From Chara braunii (taxonomy: Eukaryota; Streptophyta; Charophyceae; Charales; Characeae), in assembly GCA_003427395.1 (NCBI GenBank), contig BFEA01000009.1, positions 5,901,937 through 5,922,765 on the forward strand: a stretch of DNA of 20,829 nucleotides, given 5' to 3'. Made by a program: the position numbers and the translations under genes. Of this stretch, positions 8,779 through 17,253 are shown one piece after another (within the stretch, counting starts at the first letter, position 1; each line of letters begins with the position of its first letter). The notes below the pieces were generated by a model. It was given only the letters and a program-made list of their open reading frames with translations. It searched no databases and was not told where the DNA came from.

Positions 8779-8996
8779 AGGCGACGAAACATTTTCAGCA
8801 ACAATGAGGCCTTGTACTGGCAGCTTGAGCGGCCGGAACACCCACGCCTGGGCGCCAAGCTTTGCCAAACCGCCAGCGGCTCGCTTTTTTTATGGCTTTG
8901 GCGCCGCCAGCCGCGGTAGTCCAGAGGCCCAAGGCGCGCAATTTTTGAAGTAGGCGAGGGAATATTTTCTGCAAGGCTGGGGCCTTGTACTGGCGT
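8779..8996 (+). repeat. Direct repeat, about 43 bp, spaced 173 bp
   Basis: AGGCGACGAAACATTTTCAGCA ... GAGGCCTTGTACTGGC (8779-8821) recurs as AGGCGAGGGAATATTTTCTGCA ... GGGGCCTTGTACTGGC (8952-8994). Between them GGCGCCAAGC (near 8850) and GCTTTGGCGCC (near 8905) are near-complementary. Confidence 0.7.
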
Positions 8997-9119
8997 TTTA
9001 ACAGAGCATCAATCTTCCCCGTTGCATGAATAGCATATCACCCCACAACCTTCCTTTCTGGCTGGAGTCAAATGTTCACCATAATAGAACCCCATTTACA
9101 GAGCAATATATAAGTAACA

Positions 9120-9300
9120 AAACGTCTTTTTCTTTTTTTCCTTTTTTCTTTTTTTTTTTAACCAGGACCTTATGGTCATTCTACAGAGCAATAAATATAT
9201 TTAATATTTATTAAAATAAATAAATAAAATACTAAAAAAACAGGGCCTTGTGGTCCTGGTTCCTTTCGATTCAGGCGAGCACCAATCTAGTTCTTTTTCC
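9120..9300 (+). repeat. CAGGNCCTTRTGGTCCTG dispersed repeat, copy 1 (with adjacent extra core)
   Basis: An A-run, then CAGGGCCTTGTGGTCCTGGTTCC and ATTCAGGCGAGCACCAATCT at about 9234-9290, match 17473-17545. A third core, CAGGACCTTATGGTCATT, lies at about 9163-9180 after a T-run. CAGGRCC and GGTCCTG form a short hairpin. Confidence 0.6.
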
Positions 9301-9336
9301 ATAGGCAAGTAATAGACCTTGACATACATCAACTTC

Positions 9337-9700
9337 ACTTCCCTACCATTCCCTTCCCTTCCTTTTCTCTTCCCTACCCTTCCCTTTCTTTCTCTTTCCT
9401 GCCCTTCCCCTACCATCCTTTCTCTTCCCTACCCTTCCCTTTCTTTCTCTTTCTTGCCCTTCCCCTACCATCCTTTCTCTTCCCTACCCTTCCCTTTCCT
9501 TCCTTTCTCTTCCCTACCCTTTCCTTCCTTTCTCTTCTCTACACTTCCCTTTCCTTCCTTTCGCTTCCCTACCCTTTCCTTCCTTAGTCTTCCCTACCCT
9601 TTCCTTCCTTTCTCTTCCTTAGTCTTCCCTACCCTTTCCTTCCTTTCTCTTCCCTACCCTTTCCTTACTTTCTCTTCCCCGACCTACCCCATCCTTCCCT
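9337..9700. repeat. Polypyrimidine minisatellite (55-bp then about 25-bp units)
   Basis: Almost pure pyrimidine for 360 bp. CTTCCCTACCCTTCCCTTTC recurs at 9369, 9424 and 9479, exactly 55 bp apart. From there on, the unit shortens to CCCTTTCCTTCCTTTCTCTT-like blocks of about 25 bp. The Pro/Ser/Phe-rich 168-residue open frame is a product of the repeat. Confidence 0.9.
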
Positions 9701-9889
9701 ACCCTGGAAGGGAAAGGGAAAGGTCCCTTCTTTCCTTGCTCCCACCCTCCAGGCAAAGGACACAAACAGGGACAGACAAGGGAGGGACAGGCAGACAAAG
9801 TGGTTGGGATGGGGGAACAACATAAAATGTAGGCTGGAAGAAAAGCAAATTATCCGGACCTCCCTCTCCACGCCCACCAATTCACCCCA

Positions 9890-9921
<32 letters not shown>

Positions 9922-10057
9922 GGAAAGGAAAAAGGACTGAGACCATTGGTGTACTTCTGCGTCCGCCTTCCAAACTAGGTAAACCATTTGCAATCTTGCC
10001 AGAGAAAGTCGAAGTCAACAAACAGAACGGAAATATCCGGGTATTTCTTATCTTAAG
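9701..10057. other. Spacer, no gene recognised
   Basis: Contains a 24-base A-run around 9890-9914. No repeat match or convincing coding sequence. Confidence 0.45.
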
Positions 10058-10152
10058 ACAATTTTCCTATTTATGCATGTCGTCCTTGCGCAGGGGCCAT
10101 GCTAATCAATGTTGTCGGTATCGTTCCAATTTAAACGGATGTCCCGAAGGAC
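10058..10152 (-). pseudogene. U6 snRNA pseudogene (full length, diverged)
   Basis: On the minus strand: GTCCTTCGGGACATCCGTTT, AAATTGGAACGATACCGACA, TTGATTAGCATGGCCCCTGC, GCAAGGACGACATGCATAAAT and a diverged end. The 5' stem (GTCCTTCGGGAC) and the catalytic core AGCATGGCCCCTGCGCAAGGA are intact, but the ACAGAGA box is broken: ACAGAGAAGATTAGC is replaced by ACCGACAACATTGATTAGC. U6 needs ACAGAGA to pair with the 5' splice site, so this copy is non-functional. No clear A-tail or target duplication. Confidence 0.85.
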
Positions 10153-10448
10153 TTCAGCAGCGTTCAGCCAGTTATTTCTTTTCTTTTCTGTTCTTTTCTT
10201 TTCTTTTTCAAGAGTTGTAGCAGGGTTGCATACCTGGCGACCGCCGACCCCGACCATCGACCGTATTTCAGCCAACCAGTAGGGCCGACCGGTCGGCGGT
10301 CTACTGACCACTCAGAAAATAACCATCCACTGATTTTTTTTCAAATCTGAGTTGGGAGCTGTACTGCACTTGCTGAGTACAGCCCAAATCCGCTGAGAAA
10401 CTTTTGGGGATGGAGGGGGTTATGGGGGGGTTGGGGCTGGAGCATACC

Positions 10449-10486
10449 CTGTCTCTTATACACATCTAGATGTGTATAAGAGACAG
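10449..10486. other. Tn5/Nextera mosaic-end junction (assembly contamination)
   Basis: Two 19-bp Tn5 mosaic ends back to back: CTGTCTCTTATACACATCT (10449-10467) and AGATGTGTATAAGAGACAG (10468-10486). This is the circularisation junction left in untrimmed Nextera mate-pair reads. It is synthetic, not genomic. The minus-strand translation of it includes THLDVYKRQ, a spurious peptide. Confidence 0.97.
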
Positions 10487-10592
10487 NNNNNNNNNNNNNN
10501 NNNNNNNNNNNNNNNNNNNNNNNNNNNNNNNNNNNNNNNNNNNNNNNNNNNNNNNNNNNNNNNNNNNNNNNNNNNNNNNNNNNNNNNNNNNN
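10487..10592. other. Assembly gap (106 N)
   Basis: A run of N directly after the adapter junction. Both flanks are G-rich minisatellite, so the true length and content are unknown. Confidence 0.98.
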
Positions 10593-10860
10593 GTTGGGGG
10601 GAGTATGGGGGGTACTGGGGGCCGCTATGGGGTTATTAGGGGTTCTGGACCCAAATAAAAACAAACAAACAAAACAAAAAAACAAAAACAAAATAAAAAC
10701 AAAAACAAAAAGAACAAAAAAAAACAAAATAAAGTTAAAAAACAGAAAAAAATTACGGGGTGCCGATGACCCCCGACCAGTAGGTGCCGACCAGCCGACT
10801 GGTCGACGCGTCGGCAGCCGACCAGTCAAGGGCCGCCGACCCTCGGGGTATGCAACACTG

Positions 10861-11280
10861 AATTGTAGGGTTAAAAAAACAATATCAATCTCGCTTTCCC
10901 TTCTTCGACTGCTCACCGGGAACTCCTCCTCCACAATCTTCTTATGGCTTTCGGTCACTGCAATTCAGCAAGACAAGCCACAGAAAACAAAATTGTGCAA
11001 CTATGTGTTAACTGCAACTCAGACACTCACATGTCAAATCACTGACGATACAGGTCATACTCACACTAAGACCTTTTCATCTAGGCTCTAGGGTAGCAAT
11101 TTGCGGTCAGATACATCCAGGTCTAACTGTAATTGCAGTCCGATACATTATGTCACAGTGAGAGTCTGCCCTGAGGACCGAACTTACTTCAAGCATCAGC
11201 AATCAATCAGACAAATACCTTTTTTTTCTTTTTTTTTTGCTAACCCTTCCCTCTCTTGTCATTTGTCCGCCTATGTCCCC
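10861..11280. other. Spacer, no gene recognised
   Basis: Mixed composition, T-run near 11219-11239. A 165-codon open frame ends here (11091) but it begins in the hAT element and crosses A-rich sequence, so it is not credible. Confidence 0.45.
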
Positions 11281-11282
11281 AG

Positions 11283-11382
11283 ATTGAGCAGACAGTCCCC
11301 ATGTCCACAAGTCGTCATCCGCGGATTGAGCAGACAGTCCCCATGTCCACAAGTCATCGTCCCCGGATTAAGCAGGCAGTGG
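11283..11382 (+). repeat. 42-bp minisatellite, about 2.4 units
   Basis: ATTGAGCAGACAGTCCCCAT starts at 11283 and 11325, and a diverged ATTAAGCAGGCAGT at 11367, always 42 bp apart. The unit continues GTCCACAAGTCRTCRTCC. 42 bp is 14 codons, so every frame repeats, but no protein is recognised. Confidence 0.9.
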
Positions 11383-11418
11383 ATTTAAACGCTTGCTATT
11401 TCGTTGTCTGCAAAGGGA

Positions 11419-11510
11419 CTCAAGCTGCTTCGATTTTGGATCTACTCATCTGGGTGGAATTGGGGTTGTTGTGGTGAAAATTCAAAACACACACACACTC
11501 ACACACACAA
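11419..11510 (+). repeat. Dispersed repeat with CA-microsatellite tail, copy 2
   Basis: GCTGCTTCGATTTTGGATCTACTCATCTGGGTGGAATTGG, then GTGGTGAAAATTCAAAACAC, followed by CA repeats. Same family as 6268-6335. Confidence 0.7.
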
Positions 11511-11659
11511 GCTCATATCCACACAAATGTCTGAATTGTAAGCCACACTGCAAGGGATCCATGAGTGCGCCAACAGTGCACAGGCTATACATACAATCAA
11601 ATTTCTATTGAATAACTTTCCATGGACAACGTACAATACAAAATGCTACTGGGCACCCA

Positions 11660-11935
11660 CAGAGAGAGAGAGAGAGAGAGAGAGAGGCAGGCAGACAGTT
11701 TGAGAGAGAGAGAGCGGGAGAGAGGGAGAGAGGGAGAGAGGGAGAGAGTTTGAGAGAGATGGAGGGAGAGAGAGAGAGGAGGGGGGGAGAGAGACTGAGA
11801 GACAGAGAGGGGGAGAGAGACAGACGGGCAGACAGAGTTTGAGAGAAGGAGGGAGAGGGAGAGAGGGGAGGGAGCAGAAAGACTGAGAGACTGAGAGACT
11901 GAGAGACTGAGAGACAGAGAACGTAAAGGAAGAGA
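11660..11935. repeat. (GA)n-rich low-complexity tract
   Basis: GAGAGA runs mixed with GGGAGAGA, GACTGAGA (five units at about 11879-11915) and GGCAGACAG blocks. On the minus strand this gives a Ser/Leu-rich frame, which is a product of the repeat. Confidence 0.93.
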
Positions 11936-11939
11936 CGGT

Positions 11940-12283
11940 TGCATACCAACTGGGGGATCAAGATCCTCCACAATCCAGGAAGCTCTTCGGGTGTCCTCAG
12001 CACAGGCTGACACAAGGATGTCCCCAGCATTTCCTCTATCATCAAGGCCCATTGCATCATCGTCTCTAACACAATACCCTTCTCCTCCCTCATTCTCTCG
12101 AGAACACCTGCGTTCCCCTTCAAATGGCAACATCTCCAACGCATCCATCGAATCATGTCGAGCATGAGATGCTTGTACAGTCATCTCCTTCGACAGAACC
12201 CCCGATTGGTCACCATCCTCTCTGCATGAATCACCGGACAAAACGAAGAAGCACATTCCACCAGACACGCGTAAGAAGCACAT
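11940..12283. other. Coding-like segment, open on both strands; strand unresolved
   Basis: The minus frame from ATG at 12283 gives about 110 non-repetitive residues (e.g. HARHDSMDALEMLPFEGERR, then acidic sequence, then SWIVEDLDPPVG) before entering the GA tract. A second minus frame and a plus frame (GGSRSSTIQEALRVSSAQAD...) are also open. It has the look of a decayed exon next to an intron-like microsatellite. No family recognised. Confidence 0.25.
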
Positions 12284-12434
12284 TTCACTCGGGGGAAAAA
12301 CGAAAGATCATATTTTTTTTGTGTTAGGCTCAGGCGGGGCTCAATCCCAATAAGGCCTGGCCAAGGTAAGAATGGGTTGTTTCAACTTGTTTCCTTTTTG
12401 GGGGAGGGTTAATGATAAATTAATATTTTTTTTT

Positions 12435-12519
12435 TAAGTTCTTTTCTTCTCCTTCCTTGTGCAGGGGCCAGACTAGTCTTCTCTGTATCGTTCCAATTTC
12501 AATCGGTGTCCCACAGGAC
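12435..12519 (-). pseudogene. U6 snRNA pseudogene (3' end degenerate)
   Basis: On the minus strand: GTCCTGTGGGACACCGATTG, AAATTGGAACGATACAGAGA, AGACTAGTCTGGCCCCTGC, ACAAGGAAGG, then a degenerate 3' end and an A-run (T-run at 12425-12435). ACAGAGA is intact, but the neighbouring AGATTAGCATGGCC is mutated to AGACTAGTCTGGCC. The A-run after the 3' end suggests retroposition. No target duplication is obvious. Confidence 0.82.
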
Positions 12520-12549
12520 AAGCATGACCTGTTTCTGTACTTCGCTGTT

Positions 12550-12683
12550 TTTCATCATCGAACTGACCGACCCCAGGTATTTCAGAATTATTTCACTCTG
12601 GTCATCTGATTGCATCTGGATCCGAACTTGGGTCCCTATTTCAATAGTTGCTGGGTGTACCAGCTGAGCTAGGCCCATCGGTT
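12550..12683 (-). mobile_element. tRNA-derived SINE, head and tail
   Basis: On the minus strand the head has an A box, TAGCTCAGCTGGTA (about 12659-12672), and a B box, AGTTCGGATCC (about 12618-12628), with the first bases of the two boxes 44 nt apart as in a tRNA. The T-arm no longer pairs well, so it is not a working tRNA. The tail (CAATCAGATGACCAGAGTG, AATAATTCTGAAATACCTGGGG, TCGGTCAGTTCGATG) recurs inverted at 12960-13022. SINEs with tRNA heads are transcribed by RNA polymerase III and copied by LINE machinery. Confidence 0.72.
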
Positions 12684-12698
12684 ATATGTTTTTCAAGT

Positions 12699-12780
12699 TT
12701 GCTGCTAGCCAGATTTGAACCCGGAACCTATACGTATAGGCGCTATTCGCTCTTTGTATACAGATAGGACCTAGACATGT
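12699..12780 (-). mobile_element. Second tRNA-like unit, possibly the first half of a dimeric SINE
   Basis: On the minus strand the 3' part reads GGTTCCGGGTTCAAATCTGG with a clear B box (GGTTCAAATCT) and a palindromic CCTATACGTATAGG where an anticodon arm would be. The A box is weak. It lies directly upstream of the SINE head at 12683 in the same orientation. Confidence 0.5.
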
Positions 12781-12958
12781 ACAAATCTCGATATTACAAA
12801 GGGGGAAAAAAAAAAAAACTATCGAGAGCACAGCCCGCCAAAAAAAAAAAAAAAAAACTGTCAATATTTGAGGCATAGAAAAATTGATTTGACAACCAAC
12901 AGGCGTATAGTTAAATGGTGCATCCACGACCTCCTGAAACAAAGACCCCCAAGTCCTA
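12780..12958. other. Spacer with two A-runs
   Basis: A-runs at about 12806-12818 and 12840-12857. Nothing else recognised. Confidence 0.45.
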
Positions 12959-12959
12959 T

Positions 12960-13022
12960 TGCAGATAAAATCAGATGACCAGAGTACAATCATTCTGAAT
13001 TACCTGGGGCCGGTCCGTTCAA
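12960..13022 (+). repeat. SINE tail, second copy (inverted relative to the first)
   Basis: AATCAGATGACCAGAGTACAATC, ATTCTGAATTACCTGGGGCC and GGTCCGTTCAATGG match the reverse complement of 12556-12615 over about 60 bp. The tRNA head is missing, so this copy is 5' truncated. Confidence 0.72.
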
Positions 13023-13054
13023 TGGCAATATCTCAAGGCTGGGTGATATCTCAA

Positions 13055-13165
13055 GGCCGTCTTCCCCCGAACATAACGCACCCTAAAAGTGAATGTATAC
13101 GAGTTATACTTCCGGCCAGATACGGCCAAAATGAGGGTGCATTGTGTTCGAGGGACGATGGTAGC
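13055..13165. mobile_element. Small MITE, CTTCCCCCGAAC family (complete)
   Basis: The left end CCGTCTTCCCCCGAACATAA CGCACCCT (13057-) and the right end, read in reverse complement, CCATCGTCCCTCGAACACAA TGCACCCT, form imperfect inverted repeats of about 27 bp. The whole element is about 105 bp and non-coding. The ends match the termini at 1526 and 3282. Confidence 0.7.
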
Positions 13166-13868
13166 AGCAGTTGGCGTTTCCTTCATAAGGTTTCAGAATG
13201 ACGGGAAGAAGGAAGTGCCGCTATTTTTTTTACCGTTTTTTTTACCGCGTAAACAGAGAAAGTCTGGGCACAGCCATAGGTGATGTGTTCTGCCACTCTA
13301 TCCTGTGTTGCTTTCAGTGCGGTTCGTTTCGCACTGCAATATCTACAAATATCCCAGCACAAAATACTTAAAAGTGTAAGTAATAACTACTAATAAGAAC
13401 TAAAAAAATATCCAAAAAAAAACAAAACTGGAGGGAAAAAACTTTCAAAAAAGTTAAAAAACATACCTTTATTATCTTGCGTAAAATCGGAATACAAACA
13501 ACTTTTGGCTGAGGGTCTCATCGAAATTGTTGCACATTTCAAGATAAAACTAAAACGGAAAACGAGAGTTAAGAATCTTAAGATACACCCCTTTAAACCC
13601 CTTTAAACCCTTTTCAACTCTGTTTATACCCCCCAAACCACCCTGGGTGACCCATCATTCAATTGGAAAGTAAGGCTGGATTCTGACTTCTCAGGCCACC
13701 CGCAGCCTTTTCCTGAAGTCGGATTTTTTTTCCCCCCCCTCAATTCGTTGCCTTGTTTTTTACCAGCCCAGTTTTACCCGGTGAATCCTCCCCCTCCCCC
13801 ACCAACCTGGGCATGCCCGGCTGGGTGCCTGCCCAGCACTGGCACCTAGTTAGTTAAAAACTGTGATT
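13166..13868. other. Spacer, no gene recognised
   Basis: AT-rich with a short 11-bp tandem (CCCCTTTAAA, three units near 13588-13612). The repeat is not a plant telomere repeat (TTTAGGG). No gene seen. Confidence 0.45.
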
Positions 13869-13991
13869 AGCTACCGTCCTCCCCCGAATAGAATGCACGC
13901 TTCTTTTTTTTTTTTCGCTGTATTTGGGGCACCTTTCAATCCAGACACTGTGACAAGGACCGCACATTCTATGTGTGTGAAGACGGTAGCT
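13869..13991. mobile_element. MITE, CTTCCCCCGAAC family (complete, about 123 bp)
   Basis: The left end AGCTACCGTCCTCCCCCGAA (13869-) continues TAGAATGCACGC; the right end in reverse complement is AGCTACCGTCTTCACACACA, then TAGAATGTGCGGTCC. Inverted repeats of about 32 bp with several mismatches. The interior has a T-run. No ORF. Confidence 0.7.
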
Positions 13992-15024
13992 GAGTTTTCA
14001 TTCTGTAGTTCAAATCTGCGATTGAAAAAAAAAAAAAAAAAAAAAACAAAAAAAACAAAAAAAAAAAAAAACACGAGCCCGCTGCTCAGCTAGGAGAGGT
14101 GATAAGCTAGGTAAAATTTCAAATTTGTGCTTACAAAGTTGGATTTTTATTATCTACTATCTAGTTGATTTGTGATAAGCCAGAGATGAGCTGGTACCGA
14201 TTGTTGAATCCGATTGTTGAATCTCACCTAAACCCTGGCAGACCATCAATAGAGCTCAGACTTTGACAATTGGAGCTGCCTTCGGTTCCCATCTCTTCGG
14301 AGGCTTCAGAAGGAGCCCTGGATTGTGCCTGCAAATATTTACATATCCGAAGAGGAAAAAAAAATGTTAACAAGTTCACCCTCCCTAGGAGCGTGACACC
14401 GGCTTTCCCCCAAAAAAACTAAATAAATTAAAAAAAAAAAACGAATCAGACAGAGGATGCCAAAAAGAGCTTTCAGAGACTTGAACTGAACTGAACTGGA
14501 TAAAACTATTGCGCCTTCAGCTCCCTATAAATTGGACATTTTTTATGATTATTCACTAGGCTACCAGCCGGGCCGCCCGGGTCACCCCGTTTTCCCGAGC
14601 GGTCCGGCCGTGCAAGGACCAGGGAAGGTCCCAGCGGCAAGAAAAAAAAAATCCGAAAAAGAAAACTATGTTATGCAGAAAAATAAACTGTACAACATTT
14701 GCCTCAGGGTGACATCGAAATTCTTTATCATATTTAAAATAAAAAACAATGTATACTGTCACAAAGTTATCAGAGCGCAAAAGTAAAAGAAAAAACAAAA
14801 GGAAACAAAAAAGATATCAATTCATTTTTTTTCTTACTTACAACTCCCCCTGTTCAGAACCTCTTGCGTACAAGGCCGCCCACGTGGATGTTGGTTGAGC
14901 GGCGGCTGCCACCACCCCCGTGTGTGTGTCATATCGACCCACTTGCACACAGCCAAAAGGCAAAGAGGCAAAGAAAAGAGGAAGGGAACAGCCAAATATA
15001 ACAAAACAGGGGGCAACAAGATCC
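13992..15024. other. Unannotated stretch with long A-runs, no gene recognised
   Basis: Long A-rich run at 14024-14072; a 13-bp tandem CCGATTGTTGAAT (14198-14223); a GC-rich patch at 14568-14632; more A-runs. Open frames of 60-84 codons are A/T-run driven. Confidence 0.5.
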
Positions 15025-15660
15025 TGGAAAAGCACCGCCCCCAACTTCATAGGCCAAGACCAACCAGGATATCAAAACACTCTTGCCTGCAAAAAAAGAA
15101 ATCCCACATACATATCTATATACAGCAGATGGCCGTGTTCATCATCAGGATGTTGGTATTCCCATTCCTAAACCATTCGTGCTCTCATAGGCCGAACAAC
15201 GAAAAAAAAACGGATGACTGTTCCCACATGAAAGCACCGCTACGCTTGCCAAAATAAACCGAACAACGGGACAAAACCAACCGGGATGCAGACAAGGGTG
15301 CCAAAAAACAAACATAACAGATCCTAGATGACAAGTCCCACATGCAAGCACCACCCCCTACATCACAGGCCAAACGACGGGACAATACCCTTGCCTGCAA
15401 AAAAACTATATAAAGACAATCCCAGATGTCGATTCCCACCTAAAAGCACCGCCTCCCATCAATAGGCCAAACAACGGGAACCAGCCAACCAGGATGCCAA
15501 AAGGAAAAACCCGGATGACAAGTCCCACATGAAACCACAGCCACGTAAACTGAACAACCCACATGAAAACACCGCCACGTGGACCGAACAACAAGACAAA
15601 ACCAACTGGGATGGAGACAAAGAGTACCAAAAATACCAACAAAACCAACACTCGAAAAAA
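15025..15660. repeat. Degenerate tandem array, units of roughly 90-110 bp
   Basis: Recurring modules in order: CCCACATGAAAGCACCGCC, ATAGGCCAAACAACGGGA, AACCAACCAGGATGCCAAAA, GATGACAAGTCCCACAT. At least five imperfect units (15031, 15186, 15225, 15328, 15440, 15515, 15560 begin recognisable modules). Minus-strand frames across it contain repeated HPGWFCPVVR-like peptides and strongly hydrophobic stretches. These may just be translations of the DNA repeat. Confidence 0.65.
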
Positions 15661-16300
15661 CGGAACCATACAGTAGGTCCGTAAAACGAAATACGCCAAC
15701 AATGGGGAAGAGCAAAGCAAGAGAAAAAAGAAAAAGGATAGTGAAAGGCCTTCCACGATTCAGGCCCCAAATTTGGGTCACAAGGTCCGAGGCCCTGGCC
15801 AAGAAAGGCCGAATTAGTCGAATTCAGAAAAGTCACAGTCGGGTACCTCAGCTGTCCAGTCCAACAGGCACCCAGCAAACAGTCAACATCTTAGGGGCAA
15901 GAATCACGTTTCATAATGGAAAGTCATATTGAAGAGTCACATCCCACGAGTAAAAGGGCAGTTCCACAGGCAAGGGTCGTGTCCCCGAGGCAGGAGTCAC
16001 AGTCCACAGTCAAAACCATATGCCAAAATCAAAAAGTCACGACTCAAAGGCCCAATCAGCAGCAGACCAATGGAAATTCGGGAAGGTTCCAGGCCTTGAC
16101 ATTTCTAACACAGAAACAAGCCGTGGGGATGTGGTACCGGAACCAAGTGAAGCCCCAAAAAGCAGAGGCTGGCACGAGTTGAAGTGCAATCCAAGACTAC
16201 AAAAGGACCGGCCAGCCTCCCTTTCGTGTGGAAGTGCTGGTGCACTTGTGCACTATTGTGAGGGGCAGAGCGCTGAAGCCAGAGTACTGCGGTAAGAGAG
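15660..16300 (+). other. Gln/Ser-rich open frames, unrecognised
   Basis: An ATG at 15916 gives 88 residues rich in Gln, Ser and Thr (MESHIEESHPTSKRAVPQAR...), and an overlapping frame from 16020 gives 91 residues with KFGKVPGLDISNTETSRGDV. AGTCACAxTCC repeats (about 15826, 15935, 15993, 16037) bias the composition. Possible relic of a retroelement gene or exon, without a recognised domain. Confidence 0.2.
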
Positions 16301-16686
16301 AGGGAGAGGAAGAGATTGCGCTGGCTGAGAGAAGGCAGCCATAGCTGCGCCAGTGCAGAGTGTTAGTAGTAGACTTTAGAGGGTTAGTAGACATATCAGT
16401 GGGCGTATTCAAAGTAGATCCTTCGAGTAGAAGTTAGTGAGTGTGCACGCATGTAGAGAGAGAAGACACAGCGAGGACATAGCTAGGGAGAAGACGAGCA
16501 AGGAGGAGAGATACATAAGAGAGAAGGGCAGTGGGGAAGAGATACCTGAGAGCTTATGCTGGTTACTGGTGACCTTTGGCATGCGCTGACGAGCGCTGGT
16601 GACTTGAACTCTTATTGCTCTTGTAATAACTTGTTTGAATTCATAAGCTGCGCTACCTGGTCTTAATCTCTGGCTCGTTGCAATAG

Positions 16687-17248
16687 AAAGGATATATATT
16701 TATTTTATTTTTCACTTTTTATTGTCTTCTGGCCCGGCCGGGCAAGTGGTCCCGGGCCACTCTGGTAGTCTTTAAGAGCAAAGGGACCTTTCTCACGGTC
16801 GGTACAGGGATTCGTACCGAGCACGCTTCGCCAGAAGGCCATACTAGCCCTAGTAGTTTTGTGGCAGTACTAGCCTGGTACCCGGACGAACCGACACCAG
16901 TGCTGGATCATCTTTTGGAACTGCGAGGGCCTCTAGGGGAAGCGAGTTTTTTGAAGTTGACGCGGCAACTATAATTATAGTAAGTACGATGAGTTAGTCC
17001 TCCTACGGTTTTCCCGCGATACACGAGCAGCGTTAGCGGACTACGAGCATTGGGATCAGTGGAATGTTCGGTGGCTCCCGGGTGTGTGGACTGATAAGCT
17101 GTACCGTAATTTTCTAATGAATTGTACTTTGTCAACAAGCTTGTCCATGATCCTTGTGTCGTTGACTAGTTATTGGCTTACTCTGCGTGTTATGTGTACT
17201 CCGCATGTCACGTGTGAATGTTTTTCCATCTACACTACACTCTGGTAG
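16687..17248 (+). pseudogene. Two adjacent coding-like frames, possible decayed protein gene
   Basis: Frame 1 is open from 16687 to a TAA at 16972 and has no ATG. It reads ...RATLVVFKSKGTFLTVGTG, then SSFVAVLAWYPDEPTPVLDH, then LLELRGPLGEASFLKLTRQL. Frame 2 is open from 16961 to a TAG at 17246, with YDELVLLRFSRDTRAALADY, EHWDQWNVRWLPGVWTDKLY and RNFLMN. Joined by a frameshift at about 16970, they would make one protein of some 180 residues with normal-looking composition. I recognise no family; a retroelement gag or a decayed host exon are both possible. The codon content is the main support. Confidence 0.35.
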
Positions 17249-17253
17249 TCTAG

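Larger units (their letters stand above)
10213..10868. mobile_element. hAT-type non-autonomous transposon with 8-bp target duplication (contains the N gap)
   Basis: The left end CAGGGTTGCATACC (10221-) and the right end GGTATGCAACACTG (ending at 10860) are inverted copies, and both continue into CGACC/GGTCGG-rich sequence: CGACCGCCGACC on the left, GGCCGCCGACCCTCGGGG on the right. The 8 bases outside are AGTTGTAG (10213-10220) and AATTGTAG (10861-10868), 7 of 8 identical, which is the hAT target-duplication length. CAGxGTTGCA ends are hAT-like. The interior carries G-rich and A-rich sequence and a 106-N gap. No transposase can be seen, though the gap length is unknown. Confidence 0.75.

Noticed and set aside
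9319-9825. 168-codon Pro/Ser/Phe-rich ORF
   Set aside because: Product of the pyrimidine minisatellite.
10341-10958. 205-codon minus-strand ORF
   Set aside because: It runs through the adapter junction and 106 N.
11597-12283. 228-codon minus-strand ORF as a complete gene
   Set aside because: Half of it is Ser/Leu from the GA tract, and competing frames on both strands are equally open. Kept only as a coding-like segment.
12605-12683. Functional tRNA gene
   Set aside because: The A and B boxes are present, but the T and anticodon stems do not pair and it continues into a repeated tail, so it is a SINE head.
13585-13615. Possible telomere-like repeat
   Set aside because: The unit is CCCCTTTAAA-like with an 11-bp period, not CCCTAAA, and has only three units.
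13637-13665. 5S rRNA fragment (GGGTGACCC)
   Set aside because: Only a few bases match; no 5S internal control region follows.
15025-15660. CRISPR-like array
   Set aside because: Units are imperfect and not separated by unique spacers of constant length, and the context is eukaryotic.
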